Of a stretch of DNA of 64,000 bases, positions 34,428-43,828 are shown in pieces. A program made the translations under genes and the position numbers. The stretch is from Roseateles subflavus (GTDB lineage: Bacteria; Pseudomonadota; Gammaproteobacteria; Burkholderiales; Burkholderiaceae_C), in contig NZ_JASVDS010000002.1 of NCBI RefSeq assembly GCF_030285365.1, positions 620,001-684,000 on the forward strand, in the 5' to 3' direction. Position 1 is the first letter of the stretch. Each line of letters begins with the position of its first letter. The notes beneath the pieces are model-generated. The model was given only the letters and a program-made list of their open reading frames with translations, ran no database searches and was not told the DNA's origin.

Positions 34428-36773
34428 TTACAGCTTCTTCTCCCAGCGCAGCTGCCACACCGTGAAGCTGCGCCCCAGGTTGTCGGTGGTGATGCGGTTG
34501 TCGGCCGTCGTGATGATCGTGCTGGTGTTGTAGTCCAGCGGCGCCAGGTTGGAGGCCGAGAGGCGCAGCTGCGTGTCGCGGTCGATGGCCCAGGTGGCGG
34601 AGGCGTCGATCACGCGCTTGGTGGGCGTGACGCTCTGCTGGATCAGCGTCTGCTGCAGCGTGCCGCCGGGCGTCCAGTTCAGGCCGGCAGCCAGCGTCAG
34701 GGGCAGGGCGCGCAGCTTGTAGTCGAAGCCGATGTTGGCCGTGGCCTTGGGCTGCGAGTCGATGCGGTTGTTGGGCCCCGGGATGCCGTCCACGCTGGAG
34801 CTGAAGAGGCTCAGGTTGCTGCGCAGGTTGATCGGCAGGGCCTCGTCGACGAACTCGTCGAGGCGGAACTTGGCTTCCAGTTCCACGCCGAAGGTCTTGG
34901 CGCTGCCGATGTTCTGCGGCCGCGCGACCCAGCGCGGGACATTGGCCCAGGAGACGGTCTCCAGGCGCGTCTCGGTGCGGATCAGGTCGTTGATGTGGCG
35001 GTAGAAGAAGTTCGCGCTCAGCAGACCGCCCTTGACGAGGTAGCGCTCGAAGGCCACCTCGAGGCCCGTGGCCATCTCGGGGCGCAGGTCCGGGTTGCCG
35101 CTGCGGTCGGCGTACTGCACGGCATTCGGGCCGCACAGGCCGTCGGCCGGGCAGGGGTACTCGCTGTTGATGCTGGGCCGCGCGATCAGGTCCTGCAGCT
35201 GCGGCGAGCGGTAGCTGCGGGTCAGGCTCATGCGGACCTGGTTGCGGCTCTTCTCCTCGGGCTTCCAGACGGCGTGCAGCAGGGGTGTCCAGACGCTGGA
35301 CTTGTTGCTGACGGCGTAGTTGGCGGCGTCGCTCTTCGTCTCGATGCCTTCCCAGCGCAGGCCGGCGTAGAAGGACCAGTGCGGGCCCATCGACCATTCG
35401 TCCTGGCCGTAGGCGGCGAAGCGGCGCACCGAGGCGGAGATGTTGTCGCCGAAGTCCGCCAGTTCGGGGCGTGGCAGGCCGTTCTGCAGGCTCACGCGGG
35501 TCTGGTGGCGGGTCTGGCTCTCGGCCTCGAGGCCGCCGACGAGGCTGTGCTCGTTCTCCAGCTGGCGCGAGGCCTTGGCCATGAGGCTCCAGTTGCTGTC
35601 GTGGCCGCTGACGGTGTCTTCCTGCGTGCGGGTGCCGACGCTGCCTGCGAATTCCTGGCGCAGGGTGTGGGAGTCCATCAGCGCCCGCCCGAGACCGGCG
35701 CGCAGGTCGAGGCGGGTGTCCGCGTCCAGCTTCTTCTGCAGCTGGGTGTTGAGGCGCAGCATCTTGAACTCGGATGTGCCGTCGGTCTGGGCGCTGTCGT
35801 AGGGCAGGGGGCGGCCGTCGCTGCGGTCGCCGCTCTGGCGCTGCTGGCTGCTGCTCGAGCCCTTGTTGAGGCTCAGGAAGGGCTGGAGGGCAAAGGACTC
35901 GCCCTCGCCCAGGCGCCACTGCACGCGGCCGGTGGCGTTGAGCATCTTGCGCTCGTCGGTGCCGCTGCCGCTGGTCGTCAAGACGCGGGTGGGTCCGCCG
36001 TGCAGGTCCTCCGCGACGGTGCGGCCGTTCTGGTCGTCCACATGCTTCATCTGGCCGGCATTCACGGCCAGGTTGTAGCTGCTGCCGGCGTCGTCGAGCT
36101 TGTCGTTGCGCTGCCAGGAGAGGTTGGGGTTGACCTGCGAGCGCTCGATGGTGAGCCCCGCGCGCAGGTCGTTGACCTTGCGCTGGTAGGCCTCGCGCAG
36201 CACGACGTTGATGGTGCCGGCGATGGCGCGGGCGCCGAACTCGGCCGTCGGCGCGCGCATGATCTCGATGCGCTCGACCTGCTCGGGCGGCAACTGGTCC
36301 AGCGAGAAGCCGGGCGGCATGCGCTCGCCATTCACCAGGATCTGCGTGAAGCCGCCACCCATGCCGCGCATGCGGATCTCGCCGCCGCGGCCGGGCCGCC
36401 CGCCGGTGGTGACGCCGGGCAGGCGCTTCATCACCTCGCCGAGGCTGTTGTCGCCGAACTTCTCGATCTCCTCGCGGCCGATCACGATCTTGGCCGCCGA
36501 GGACGCACGGCGCGTGGCGTCGTCACTGGCGCCGCCGCTGACCTCGACCTTCTCGAGCGTCTGGCGCGGCTCCGCCGGGGCCGGGGAGGCCGGCCGGGCG
36601 GGGGTGGCGGGCTTGGCCGGTGCGCGCGGTGCGCTCGCGGCGGGGGCCGGCGCTGGCGCGGCTTCCTGCGCCAGGGCGAGGCTGGCGAATCCCATCAGGC
36701 TGAGGCTCAGGCAGAGCCCGCGCAGGGCAAATCGGGGCGAGGAAGACTCGGAGGGCACGTACATCGGGGACAT
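34428..36773 (-). CDS. TonB-dependent outer-membrane receptor
   Basis: 781 residues from the ATG at 36773 (a second ATG at 36764 and one at 36914 are alternatives). A signal peptide, FALRGLCLSLSLMGFASLALA, leads to a Pro/Ala-rich stretch. The plug domain contains EVMKRLPGVTTGGRPGRGGE, QILVNGERMPPGF and FGARAIAGTINVVLRE. A beta barrel follows to the C-terminus (WQLRWEKKL), where the usual terminal aromatic is Leu. The ligand is unknown; siderophores, vitamins, sugars and phosphorus compounds are all possible. A PHO-box-like direct repeat lies upstream. Confidence 0.9.
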   Translation of the reverse strand: MSPMYVPSESSSPRFALRGLCLSLSLMGFASLALAQEAAPAPAPAASAPRAPAKPATPARPASPAPAEPRQTLEKVEVSGGASDDATRRASSAAKIVIGREEIEKFGDNSLGEVMKRLPGVTTGGRPGRGGEIRMRGMGGGFTQILVNGERMPPGFSLDQLPPEQVERIEIMRAPTAEFGARAIAGTINVVLREAYQRKVNDLRAGLTIERSQVNPNLSWQRNDKLDDAGSSYNLAVNAGQMKHVDDQNGRTVAEDLHGGPTRVLTTSGSGTDERKMLNATGRVQWRLGEGESFALQPFLSLNKGSSSSQQRQSGDRSDGRPLPYDSAQTDGTSEFKMLRLNTQLQKKLDADTRLDLRAGLGRALMDSHTLRQEFAGSVGTRTQEDTVSGHDSNWSLMAKASRQLENEHSLVGGLEAESQTRHQTRVSLQNGLPRPELADFGDNISASVRRFAAYGQDEWSMGPHWSFYAGLRWEGIETKSDAANYAVSNKSSVWTPLLHAVWKPEEKSRNQVRMSLTRSYRSPQLQDLIARPSINSEYPCPADGLCGPNAVQYADRSGNPDLRPEMATGLEVAFERYLVKGGLLSANFFYRHINDLIRTETRLETVSWANVPRWVARPQNIGSAKTFGVELEAKFRLDEFVDEALPINLRSNLSLFSSSVDGIPGPNNRIDSQPKATANIGFDYKLRALPLTLAAGLNWTPGGTLQQTLIQQSVTPTKRVIDASATWAIDRDTQLRLSASNLAPLDYNTSTIITTADNRITTDNLGRSFTVWQLRWEKKL

Positions 36774-36958
36774 GGTGGCGGTAGGCGTGGGCACAGCGGC
36801 GATGGCTGACTGCGCGATCTCGGGAGGGGGGCCGGGCGGGTGCGATGGGGCGACCCGCCGGGCAGCACCGCGGCTTGGCACGGCGGGTGCTGCAATTGGG
36901 GCGAAGCATCGCATGGGCCGCCCGCCCTGACGTTTGGCATGCCCCCTTTTTTAACTTC

Positions 36959-36976
36959 TTTACAGGCGCTTCACAG
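36959..36976 (-). promoter_or_regulatory. PHO-box-like direct repeat upstream of the receptor gene
   Basis: Read on the minus strand: CTGTGAA, four bases, CTGTAAA, then GAAGTTAAAAAAG. Two 7-base repeats in an 11-base register are the pattern bound by PhoB, and the A/T-rich stretch after them could be the -10. It is about 185 bases from the chosen ATG, which implies a long leader. Single-site evidence only. Confidence 0.35.
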
Positions 36977-37240
36977 CGCCGGGGCGTGGGCCCGCCGGGA
37001 GCCTTCGATCGGGTCTTCGATCGGGCCGGGGGGGGCTTTGCGGCCCACAAAAGCAAAGGGCCACCGTGGGTGGCCCTGCTACCGGACAGGGCACAAGGCC
37101 CTGACGGATCATTTCGCGCTGGTCACGGGTTCCAGTGCTCTGCCCTATGTTGCAGCCGATTTCTCGCGTCCTGATGCTTCGCATTGTGCGCACCGTTTGT
37201 GTCAGGCATTTGACGAATCGCAAGGGTTCGGCGGGGCTGC
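36977..37240. other. Intergenic stretch with a possible small RNA
   Basis: No protein gene is supported here. On the minus strand two terminators occur in tandem, one ending sbp (37241-37278) and another at 37051-37076. The second needs an RNA that starts in between. That interval (about 37080-37240) also holds the stem CAGGGC/GCCCTG at 37086-37102. A small RNA of 100-190 nt is possible. No clear promoter was found. Confidence 0.35.
37051..37076 (-). terminator. Second intrinsic terminator, minus strand
   Basis: GGGCCACC (37058-37065) pairs perfectly with GGTGGCCC (37069-37076) around a 3-base loop; the minus strand continues TTTGCTTTT. There is no annotated gene between it and the sbp terminator. 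Confidence 0.7.
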
Positions 37241-37278
37241 CAAAAAAGAAGCCCCCCCGGCGGTGGATCCGGGGAGGC
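37241..37278 (-). terminator. Terminator of the downstream sulfate-binding-protein gene
   Basis: GCCCCCCCGG (37251-37260) pairs with CCGGGGAGGC (37269-37278). On the minus strand it is followed by TTCTTTTTTG. It lies about 140 bases past the stop at 37418. Confidence 0.75.
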
Positions 37279-37377
37279 TCAAGGTCAGGCCGCGCAGCGA
37301 CGCACATGCGTGCGGCCGCGCGCGGGGGGCTGACGAGGAGACAAACGGTACGGGATGAGGACGAAGGGGCGAGGGAG

Positions 37378-37393
37378 GGTCAGGTCTTGCCCC
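37378..37393 (+). repeat. Copy of dispersed motif GGTCAGGTCTTGCCCC
   Basis: An intergenic copy of a motif whose core CAGGTCTTGC I find nine times in the window on both strands (starts at 27206, 31565, 37381, 38465, 40375, 52560, 54308, 58995 and 61884). Confidence 0.6.
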
Positions 37394-37417
37394 CTTGACT
37401 GGCCTCGCCTCGCGGCC

Positions 37418-38434
37418 TCAGCGGCTCCCGGGGGCGTAGATCTGGTCGAAGACGCCGCCGTCATCGAAGTGGGTCTTCTGCGCCTGGCGCCAGCCGCCGA
37501 AGAGCTCGTCGATGGTGAAGAGCTGCACCGGTGCGAACTGCTTCGTGTACTTCGCAGCCACCTTGGCATCGCGGGGGCGGTAGTAGTGGCGGGCGGCGAT
37601 CTCCTGGCCCTCGGCGCTGTAGAGGTAGTCCAGATAGGCCTGGGCCTGCTTGCGGGTGCCGCGACGGTCGACCACCTTGTCCACGATGGCCACCGGCGGC
37701 TCGGCCAGGACGGAGAGGCTGGGCGTGACGATCTCGAATTTGTCGCGGCCCAGCTCCTTCACGGCGAGGTAGGCCTCGTTCTCCCAGGCGATCAGCACGT
37801 CGCCGATGCCGCGCTCGACGAAGGTGGTGGTCGAGCCGCGGGCGCCGGAGTCCAGCACCTTGGTGTTGGCGTAGATGCGCTTGACGAAGGCCTTGGCGGA
37901 GTCGGCATTGCCGCCCGGCTGCTTGAGCGCATAGCCCCAGGCGGCGAGGTAGTTCCAGCGTGCGCCGCCCGAGGTCTTGGGATTGGGCGTGATGATGTCG
38001 ATGCCGCTGCGGGCCAGGTCCGGCCAGTTCGTGATCTTCTTCGGGTTGCCCTTGCGCACCAGGAAGACGATGGTCGAGGTGTAGGGGCTGGCGTTGTGGG
38101 GCAGGCGCTTCTGCCAGTCCGCGGGCACGAGCTTCGCGGCGTCGTGCAGGGCGTCGATGTCATAGGCCAGGGCCAGGGTGACGACGTCCGCCTCCAGCCC
38201 GTCGATCACGGAGCGGGCCTGCTTGCCCGAGCCGCCGTGCGACTGCTTGATGGACAGGGTCTCGCCGGACTTCGCCTTCCATTGCTTGGCAAAGGCGGCG
38301 TTGAAGTCCTGGTAGAGCTCGCGGGTGGGGTCGTAGGAGACGTTGAGCAGCTGGGTCTGCGCCAGCGAGGTGCCGGCAAGGCCCAGGAGCGTGGCGCCAA
38401 GTGCCAGGCGGCGAAGAAGGGAGAAGGCGTGCAT
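37418..38434 (-). CDS. sbp: Periplasmic sulfate-binding protein, second paralogue
   Basis: 338 residues from the ATG at 38434. A signal peptide, [20 protein letters not shown], ends at SLAQ. Mature features are [17 protein letters not shown], the oxyanion-binding [19 protein letters not shown] and a C-terminal [13 protein letters not shown], all typical of Sbp/CysP. It delivers sulfate or thiosulfate to the CysTWA transporter. It lies downstream of cysB at the end of the cluster, 125 bases from it, and may have its own promoter. A paralogue heads the cluster at 42352-43377. Confidence 0.92.
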   Translation of the reverse strand: MHAFSLLRRLALGATLLGLAGTSLAQTQLLNVSYDPTRELYQDFNAAFAKQWKAKSGETLSIKQSHGGSGKQARSVIDGLEADVVTLALAYDIDALHDAAKLVPADWQKRLPHNASPYTSTIVFLVRKGNPKKITNWPDLARSGIDIITPNPKTSGGARWNYLAAWGYALKQPGGNADSAKAFVKRIYANTKVLDSGARGSTTTFVERGIGDVLIAWENEAYLAVKELGRDKFEIVTPSLSVLAEPPVAIVDKVVDRRGTRKQAQAYLDYLYSAEGQEIAARHYYRPRDAKVAAKYTKQFAPVQLFTIDELFGGWRQAQKTHFDDGGVFDQIYAPGSR

Positions 38435-38559
38435 GGACAGCGGGGAGGTCTGGGGTTCGGGGGGCAGGTCTTGCGTCCTGTGTTGCCTATTCTTCCCGCG
38501 CCCGTCGCCGCTGTCCTCCAAGAAAAACAGCTAAGCAATGGAGGAAAGCGAAGACTCCC

Positions 38560-39483
38560 TCAGGCCTCGCCGCCCAGCGCCTCGCGGATGCGCTCCTCGC
38601 TGAGCGAACCGACGCATTCCTGCAGGAAGCGGTAGGCATAGCCGCGCAGGTAGTGCCTCTTCTTCAGGGCCAGGTGCGTGGTGTTGGTGGGGAAGAGGTG
38701 GGAGGCGTCCAGCAGGCGCAGGCCCGCGTCGCGCTGGGGCTCGAAGGCCATGGAGGCGATGATGCCCACGCCCAGGCCCACCTGCACATAGGTCTTGATC
38801 ACGTCGGCGTCCAGCGCGGAGAGCACGATGTCCGGCGCCAGGCCGGCCTGCGCGAAGGTGGCATCGATGCGGGCGCGGCCGGTGAAGCCCTCGTGGTAGG
38901 TGATCAGGGGGTGCTCGGCCAGGGCTTCCAGCGTCAGCGGCTCGGATGCCAGGGCGTGCCCCTCGGGAACGACCACGCTGTGGTGCCAGTCGTAGAAGGG
39001 AAAGGTGACGAAGGCCGGGTCCTCGCCCAGCGCCTCGGTGGCGATGCCGATGTCGGCCTCGCCGGACTGCAGCAGGCTGACGATCTCCGCCGGATTGGCC
39101 TGCAGCAGCACGAGGTGCACCTTGGGAAAGGCCGCCTTGAAGCGCGCCACGACCTGCGGCAGTGCATAGCGGGCCTGCGTGTGGGTGGTCGCGACGGTCA
39201 GCTGGCCGGCCTCGGCATCGGCGAACTGGTCGGCCAGGCGCTTGATGTTGCGCGCGTCCTGCAGCATGCGGTCGACGATGACCGCCAGCTCCTTGCCCGG
39301 CGCGGTGAGCCCGAGCAGGCGCTTGCCGCGTCGCACGAAGAGCTCGACGCCGAGTTCGTCCTCCAGATCCTTGATGTGCTTGGAGACGCCGGACTGCGAG
39401 GTGAACAGCGCCGCCGCCACCTCGGTCAGGTTGAAGTTCTGCTGGACGGCCTCGCGGATGATGCGCAGCTGCTGGAAGTTCAT
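38560..39483 (-). CDS. cysB: CysB-family LysR regulator of sulfur assimilation
   Basis: 307 residues. The N-terminus MNFQQLRIIREAVQQNFNLT and the recognition region LFTSQSGVSKHIKDLEDELG are hallmarks of CysB/Cbl. The inducer-binding domain includes TTHTQARYALP and ITYHEGFTGR. CysB activates sulfate uptake genes in response to N-acetylserine. It lies 19 bases after cysA in the same operon. Cbl, the close paralogue controlling alkanesulfonate use, cannot be fully excluded. Confidence 0.9.
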   Translation of the reverse strand: MNFQQLRIIREAVQQNFNLTEVAAALFTSQSGVSKHIKDLEDELGVELFVRRGKRLLGLTAPGKELAVIVDRMLQDARNIKRLADQFADAEAGQLTVATTHTQARYALPQVVARFKAAFPKVHLVLLQANPAEIVSLLQSGEADIGIATEALGEDPAFVTFPFYDWHHSVVVPEGHALASEPLTLEALAEHPLITYHEGFTGRARIDATFAQAGLAPDIVLSALDADVIKTYVQVGLGVGIIASMAFEPQRDAGLRLLDASHLFPTNTTHLALKKRHYLRGYAYRFLQECVGSLSEERIREALGGEA

Positions 39484-39502
39484 GATGGGTGAGCTTGCAG
39501 GA

Positions 39503-40555
39503 TCAGGCGGCCTCGAACAGCGACAGGCGCGAGGCCTGCAGCTGCACGCGCTGCCCCGGCTGCAGCTGCAGCTGCGAGGCCTGCTCGCGCGTCAGCTCGG
39601 CCTCCAGATGCTGGCCGTTGGGCCCGCTGAGCTCCACGCGGGCGGCGGCGCCGAAGCTCAGCACGCGGTCCACCGTGGCGGGCAGGCCGCCGGCCTGGGC
39701 GTCGGTGAGGATCTGCAGCTCGTGCGGGCGGGCATAGGCCAGCACGCGGCCCTGGGCCTGCAGGCTGCCGCCATGGCGCAGCTGCTGCTCGCCGATGTGC
39801 AGCACGCTGCCCTGCGCCTCGCCCTCGAAGCGGTTGACCGCGCCCAGGAAGCCGTAGACGAAGGGCGTGGCGGGGCGCTCCCAGACTTCCTGCGGCGCGC
39901 CGACCTGCTCGACCTTGCCGTGGTCCATCAGCACGATGCGGTTCGCCACCTCCAGGGCCTCTTCCTGGTCATGGGTGACGAAGATGCTGGTGATGTGCAG
40001 CTCGTCGTGCAGGCGGCGCAGCCAGCGGCGCAGCTCCTTGCGCACCTTGGCGTCCAGCGCGCCGAAGGGCTCGTCCAGCAGCAGCACGCGGGGCTCGACA
40101 GCCAGGGCGCGGGCCAGGGCGATGCGCTGACGCTGGCCGCCCGAGAGCTGCGGCGGGTAGCGGTCGGCCAGCCAGTCCAGCTGGACCAGCTGCAGCAGCT
40201 CGTGCACCTTGCGCTTGATCTCGGCCTCGCTGGGCCGCTGCTTGCGCGGCTTCACGCGCAGACCGAAGGCCACGTTGTCGAAGACGGTCATGTGGCGGAA
40301 CAGCGCATAGTGCTGGAACACGAAGCCCACCTGGCGCTCGCGCACATGGGTGTCGGAGGCGTCCTCGCCGTCGAGCAAGACCTGACCCCGGTCGGGCGTC
40401 TCCAGGCCGGCGATGATGCGCAGCAGCGTGGTCTTGCCGCAGCCGGACGGGCCCAGCAGGGCGACCAACTCGCCGGTGGGAAAGTCCAGGCTCACGTCGC
40501 CCAGGGCGGTGAAATCGCCGAACTGCTTGTGGATGTTGCGGACCTGGATGCTCAT
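39503..40555 (-). CDS. cysA: Sulfate/thiosulfate ABC transporter ATPase
   Basis: 350 residues from the ATG at 40555. Walker A is [14 protein letters not shown] (about 34-47), the Q-loop is in [14 protein letters not shown], the ABC signature is [15 protein letters not shown], Walker B is [12 protein letters not shown] and the H-loop is [11 protein letters not shown]. The C-terminal regulatory domain contains [10 protein letters not shown]. It energises sulfate import through CysT and CysW. The start overlaps cysW by four bases. Confidence 0.95.
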   Translation of the reverse strand: MSIQVRNIHKQFGDFTALGDVSLDFPTGELVALLGPSGCGKTTLLRIIAGLETPDRGQVLLDGEDASDTHVRERQVGFVFQHYALFRHMTVFDNVAFGLRVKPRKQRPSEAEIKRKVHELLQLVQLDWLADRYPPQLSGGQRQRIALARALAVEPRVLLLDEPFGALDAKVRKELRRWLRRLHDELHITSIFVTHDQEEALEVANRIVLMDHGKVEQVGAPQEVWERPATPFVYGFLGAVNRFEGEAQGSVLHIGEQQLRHGGSLQAQGRVLAYARPHELQILTDAQAGGLPATVDRVLSFGAAARVELSGPNGQHLEAELTREQASQLQLQPGQRVQLQASRLSLFEAA

Positions 40556-41451
40556 GCTTCTTCCTTTGCGGTGCGTGCGGCGACGGCGGCGCGCCACTCC
40601 ACGAACTGCTTCAAACCGAGGGTGACGAGCGCCAGCAGCGCCAGCAGCGAGGCGACCGCGAAGGCGGCGGCGAACTGGTACTCGTTGTAGAGGATCTCGA
40701 CGTGCAGGGGCAGCGTGTTGGTCTGGCCGCGGATGTGGCCCGAGACCACCGACACCGCGCCGAACTCGCCCATGGCGCGGGCGTTGCACAGGATCACGCC
40801 GTACAGCAGGCCCCACTTGATGTTGGGCAGCGTCACGTGCCAGAAGGTCTGCCAGCCGCTCGCGCCCAGCACGGTGGCGGCCTCCTCCTCGTCGCGGCCC
40901 TGGGCCTGCATCAGCGGGATCAGCTCGCGGGCCACGAAGGGGAAGGTCACGAAGACGGTCGCCAGCACGATGCCCGGGACCGCGAAGATGATCTTCACGT
41001 CGTGCGCCTGCAGCCAGGGCCCGAACCAGCCCTGCGCGCCGAACAGCAGCACATAGATCAGGCCGGCCACGACGGGCGAGACGGAGAAGGGCAGGTCGAT
41101 CAGCGTGATGAGCAGCTGCTTGCCGCGGAAGTCATGCTTGGCGATGGCCCAGGCCGCGCTGACGCCGAACACGAGATTCAGCGGCACGGCGATCACCGTG
41201 GCGATCAGGGTGAGCTTGATCGCCGAGACGGCGTCTTCCTCGATCAGCGCGGCGAGGTAGACGTCGAAGCCCTTGCGCAGAGCCTCGGTGAACACGGCCA
41301 CCAGGGGCAGGATCAGGAACAGGGCGAAGAAGCCCAGGCCCAGCGTGAGCAGGGTCCAGCGCACCCAGGGGGCCTCGCGCGTGGCGGGGTTGCTCTCGTA
41401 GCGGCCGCCGGCCGCGAGGCTATGGCCGAGGGATGACACGGCGCCGCTCAT
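40552..41451 (-). CDS. cysW: Sulfate/thiosulfate ABC transporter permease CysW
   Basis: 299 residues with about six membrane helices, for example [20 protein letters not shown] and [15 protein letters not shown]. The inner-membrane permease EAA loop reads [22 protein letters not shown]. It pairs with CysT to form the channel for sulfate. The start overlaps cysT by four bases and the stop overlaps cysA by four. Confidence 0.95.
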   Translation of the reverse strand: MSGAVSSLGHSLAAGGRYESNPATREAPWVRWTLLTLGLGFFALFLILPLVAVFTEALRKGFDVYLAALIEEDAVSAIKLTLIATVIAVPLNLVFGVSAAWAIAKHDFRGKQLLITLIDLPFSVSPVVAGLIYVLLFGAQGWFGPWLQAHDVKIIFAVPGIVLATVFVTFPFVARELIPLMQAQGRDEEEAATVLGASGWQTFWHVTLPNIKWGLLYGVILCNARAMGEFGAVSVVSGHIRGQTNTLPLHVEILYNEYQFAAAFAVASLLALLALVTLGLKQFVEWRAAVAARTAKEEA

Positions 41452-42329
41452 TTGCGACCCTCCAGACCGTTGCGGCGCGAGCTCCAGGCCTGCAGCCCGT
41501 TGATGCCCAGCAGCAGCACGAAGCTGAAGCCCAGCATCACCGTGGCAATGGCGGTAGCGCCCACGTAGTCGTACTGCTCCAGCTTGGAGATGATCATCAG
41601 CGGCGTGATCTCGCTGACCAGCGGGATGTTGCCGGCGATGAAGATCACCGAGCCGTACTCGCCCACCGCGCGGGCGAAGGCCAGCGCGAAGCCGGTCAGC
41701 AGGGCCGGGGTCAGCGTGGGCAGCACGACGTAGCGGAAGGTCTGCCAGCGGTGCGCGCCCAGCGAGGCGGCGGCCTCCTCCAGCTCCGTCTCCATGTCTT
41801 CGAGCACCGGCTGCACCGTGCGCACGATGAAGGGCAGGCCGATGAAGATCAGCGCCACCAGCACGCCCAGCGGCGTGAAGGCGACCTTGATGTCATGCGG
41901 CGCCAGCAGCGAGCCGATCCAGCCGTTGGGCGCATACAGCGCCGTGAGCGCGATGCCGGCGACGGCGGTGGGCAGGGCGAAGGGGAGGTCGATGAGCGCA
42001 TCCACCAGCTTCTTGCCCGGGAACTCGTAGCGCACCAGGCACCAGGCCAGGATCAAGCCGAAGGCGAGGTTGATGCCGGCCGCCAGCAGGGCCGCGCCGA
42101 AGCTGAGCCGGTAGGAGGCCAGCACCCGCGGCGAGGTGGCCGCGGCCCAGAAGGCCTCGAAGCCATGGCCGGCGGACTTCAGGAACACGGCCGCCAGCGG
42201 GATCAGCACCAGCAGCGAGAGGTAGAACAGCGTGAAGCCCAGCGTCGGGCCGAAGCCCGGCAGCACGCGGCGGCGCTTCGGGATCGGCACGGCGTCAGCC
42301 GGCGCGGGAGAGAGGACGGCGGTGGTCAT
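41448..42329 (-). CDS. cysT: Sulfate/thiosulfate ABC transporter permease CysT
   Basis: 293 residues with six helices, for example [20 protein letters not shown]. Typical CysT/CysU segments are [20 protein letters not shown], the EAA loop [20 protein letters not shown] and [17 protein letters not shown]. It is 22 bases after the first sulfate-binding-protein gene and overlaps cysW. Confidence 0.95.
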   Translation of the reverse strand: MTTAVLSPAPADAVPIPKRRRVLPGFGPTLGFTLFYLSLLVLIPLAAVFLKSAGHGFEAFWAAATSPRVLASYRLSFGAALLAAGINLAFGLILAWCLVRYEFPGKKLVDALIDLPFALPTAVAGIALTALYAPNGWIGSLLAPHDIKVAFTPLGVLVALIFIGLPFIVRTVQPVLEDMETELEEAAASLGAHRWQTFRYVVLPTLTPALLTGFALAFARAVGEYGSVIFIAGNIPLVSEITPLMIISKLEQYDYVGATAIATVMLGFSFVLLLGINGLQAWSSRRNGLEGRK

Positions 42330-42351
42330 GGCATGTGCGCGGGGTCAGGTC

Positions 42352-43377
42352 TCAACGCTTGAGGGTGCTGACGATCTGGTCGTAGGTGCCGCCATCGGCG
42401 AAGTGGGTCTTGCCGACCTTGGGCCAGCCGCCCAGCAGCTGGTCCACGCTGAAGAGCTTGATGTCGGCGTAGCGCTGCGCGTGGCGCTTGAACACGGCCG
42501 GGTCGCGCGGGCGGAAGTTGTTCTTGGCGATGATCTCCTGGGCCTCGGGCGTGTAGAGGAAGTCCAGGTAGGCCTTGGCCAGGGCGGTGTTGCCCTTCTT
42601 GGCGGCGACCTTGTCCACGAGGGCCACGGGCGCCTCGGCCTCGATGGAGACGCTGGGCGCGACCACGTCGAACAGGCCCTTGCCGAACTCGTTCTCGATC
42701 AGCTCGGCCTCGGCCTCGAAGGTCAGCAGCACGTCGCCGATGCCACGCTGGGTGAAGGTGGTGGTGGCGCCGCGGCCGCCGCCGTCCAGCACGGGCACGT
42801 TGGCGAAGATCTTGCCGACGAGCTCACGGGCCTGCGCCTCGCTGCCGCCCTTGGCGATCACGCTGCCCCAGGCCGCGAGGTAGCTGTAGCGGCCGTTGCC
42901 GGTCACCTTGGGGTTCGGGATGATGACCTGCACGCCCGGCTTGGCCAGGTCGCCCCAGTCCTTGATGCCCTTGGGGTTGCCCTTCTTCACGAGGAAGACG
43001 ATGGTGGAGGTGTAGGGCGCGGCGTTGTGGGGGAAGCGCTGGCGCCAGTCGGCCGGGGTCAGGCCCTTCTCGGCCAGCTGGTCGACGTCCGTCGCCTGGT
43101 TCATGGTGACCACATCGGCCTCGAGGCCGCCGATCACCGAGCCGATCTGCTTGCTGGAGCCGCCGTGCGACTGGTTCAGCACCACGGCCTGGCCGGTCTT
43201 GGCCTTCCAGGCGGCGGCGAAGGCGGGGTTGATCTGCTTGTAGAGCTCGCGGGAGACGTCGTAGCTGACGTTCAGCAAGCCGGGCTCGGCGGCCTGGGCT
43301 GGCATCAGGACCGCGGCCAGGGGCAGGGCGGCGGCGAGCAGCAGGGAGCGGCGGGGCAGGGAGCGCAGGAACGACAT
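42352..43377 (-). CDS. sbp: Periplasmic sulfate-binding protein, first paralogue
   Basis: 341 residues from the ATG at 43377, with GAGG upstream; a longer frame reaches into the promoter and was rejected. A signal peptide, SLLLAAALPLAAVLMPAQAA, is followed by LLNVSYDVSRELYKQINP. The sulfate-binding segment SHGGSSKQIGSVIGGLEAD and the C-terminal NNFRPRDPAVFKRHA match Sbp. It is the first gene of the sulfate uptake operon and presumably the main binding subunit for CysTWA. Confidence 0.94.
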   Translation of the reverse strand: MSFLRSLPRRSLLLAAALPLAAVLMPAQAAEPGLLNVSYDVSRELYKQINPAFAAAWKAKTGQAVVLNQSHGGSSKQIGSVIGGLEADVVTMNQATDVDQLAEKGLTPADWRQRFPHNAAPYTSTIVFLVKKGNPKGIKDWGDLAKPGVQVIIPNPKVTGNGRYSYLAAWGSVIAKGGSEAQARELVGKIFANVPVLDGGGRGATTTFTQRGIGDVLLTFEAEAELIENEFGKGLFDVVAPSVSIEAEAPVALVDKVAAKKGNTALAKAYLDFLYTPEAQEIIAKNNFRPRDPAVFKRHAQRYADIKLFSVDQLLGGWPKVGKTHFADGGTYDQIVSTLKR

Positions 43378-43424
43378 GGCGGAGCCTCGATGAATCAGGA
43401 GTCGCCAATGTGCCCAAAGTCCTT

Positions 43425-43468
43425 TATTCGATAAACGATAGTTTTTGTATTTGCTTATCCGGAATAAG
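43425..43468 (-). promoter_or_regulatory. Putative CysB-controlled promoter region of the sulfate operon
   Basis: An AT-rich island upstream of sbp. The minus strand holds CTTATTCCGGATAAG (43468-43454), a near-perfect 15-base palindrome, followed by AAATACAAAAAC and ATCGTTTATCGAATAAAG. CysB sites are loosely defined AT-rich half-palindromes of this sort, so the assignment rests mainly on position. Confidence 0.45.
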
Positions 43469-43547
43469 TAATGAACCAGGGCTGCATAAGCCGTCCAACG
43501 GCGCAAACAGTCCTCAAGTGGGCGCGGGAGCGGCCGATAGAGCCGAC

Positions 43548-43760
43548 ATGGACATCGCCAATTCCTCCAGCGTCGCCGCTGCGGTCAGCAGCGCCTCCAA
43601 CAGCACGCCCGGCGAGGTCGGCGCGGAAGCCAGCCTGCTGGTGCTGCGCAAGGCCCTCGACGCCCAGGCGTCGGGTGCGGCCGAGCTGCTGGCAGCCCTG
43701 CCGCAGCCCGCCCTGGCGACGACAGGCTCTCTGGGGCGGCACCTGAACGCCTACGCCTGA
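43548..43760 (+). CDS. YjfB-family putative motility protein
   Basis: 70 residues from the ATG at 43548. The pattern MDIANSSSVAAAVSSASN followed by ASLLVLRKALDAQASGAAEL matches the small YjfB family, named putative motility proteins because many lie near flagellar genes. There are no flagellar genes here. It is Ala-rich and helical with no signal peptide. Confidence 0.7.
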   Translation: MDIANSSSVAAAVSSASNSTPGEVGAEASLLVLRKALDAQASGAAELLAALPQPALATTGSLGRHLNAYA

Positions 43761-43828
43761 GCCGGCTCCCGGCCGCCGGGGGCGGCGTGCCTTGGCAGAA
43801 TGCGCGTCGTCCCAGACGACCCTGCCCC

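Noticed and set aside
36774-36914. Longer N-terminus for the TonB-dependent receptor (ATG at 36914)
   Set aside because: It would put 47 Pro/Ala-rich residues before the signal peptide, which would hinder export.
37081-37200. Possible tRNA-like stretch containing GGGTTCCAG
   Set aside because: No acceptor stem or anticodon arm pairs with it; treated only as a possible small RNA region.
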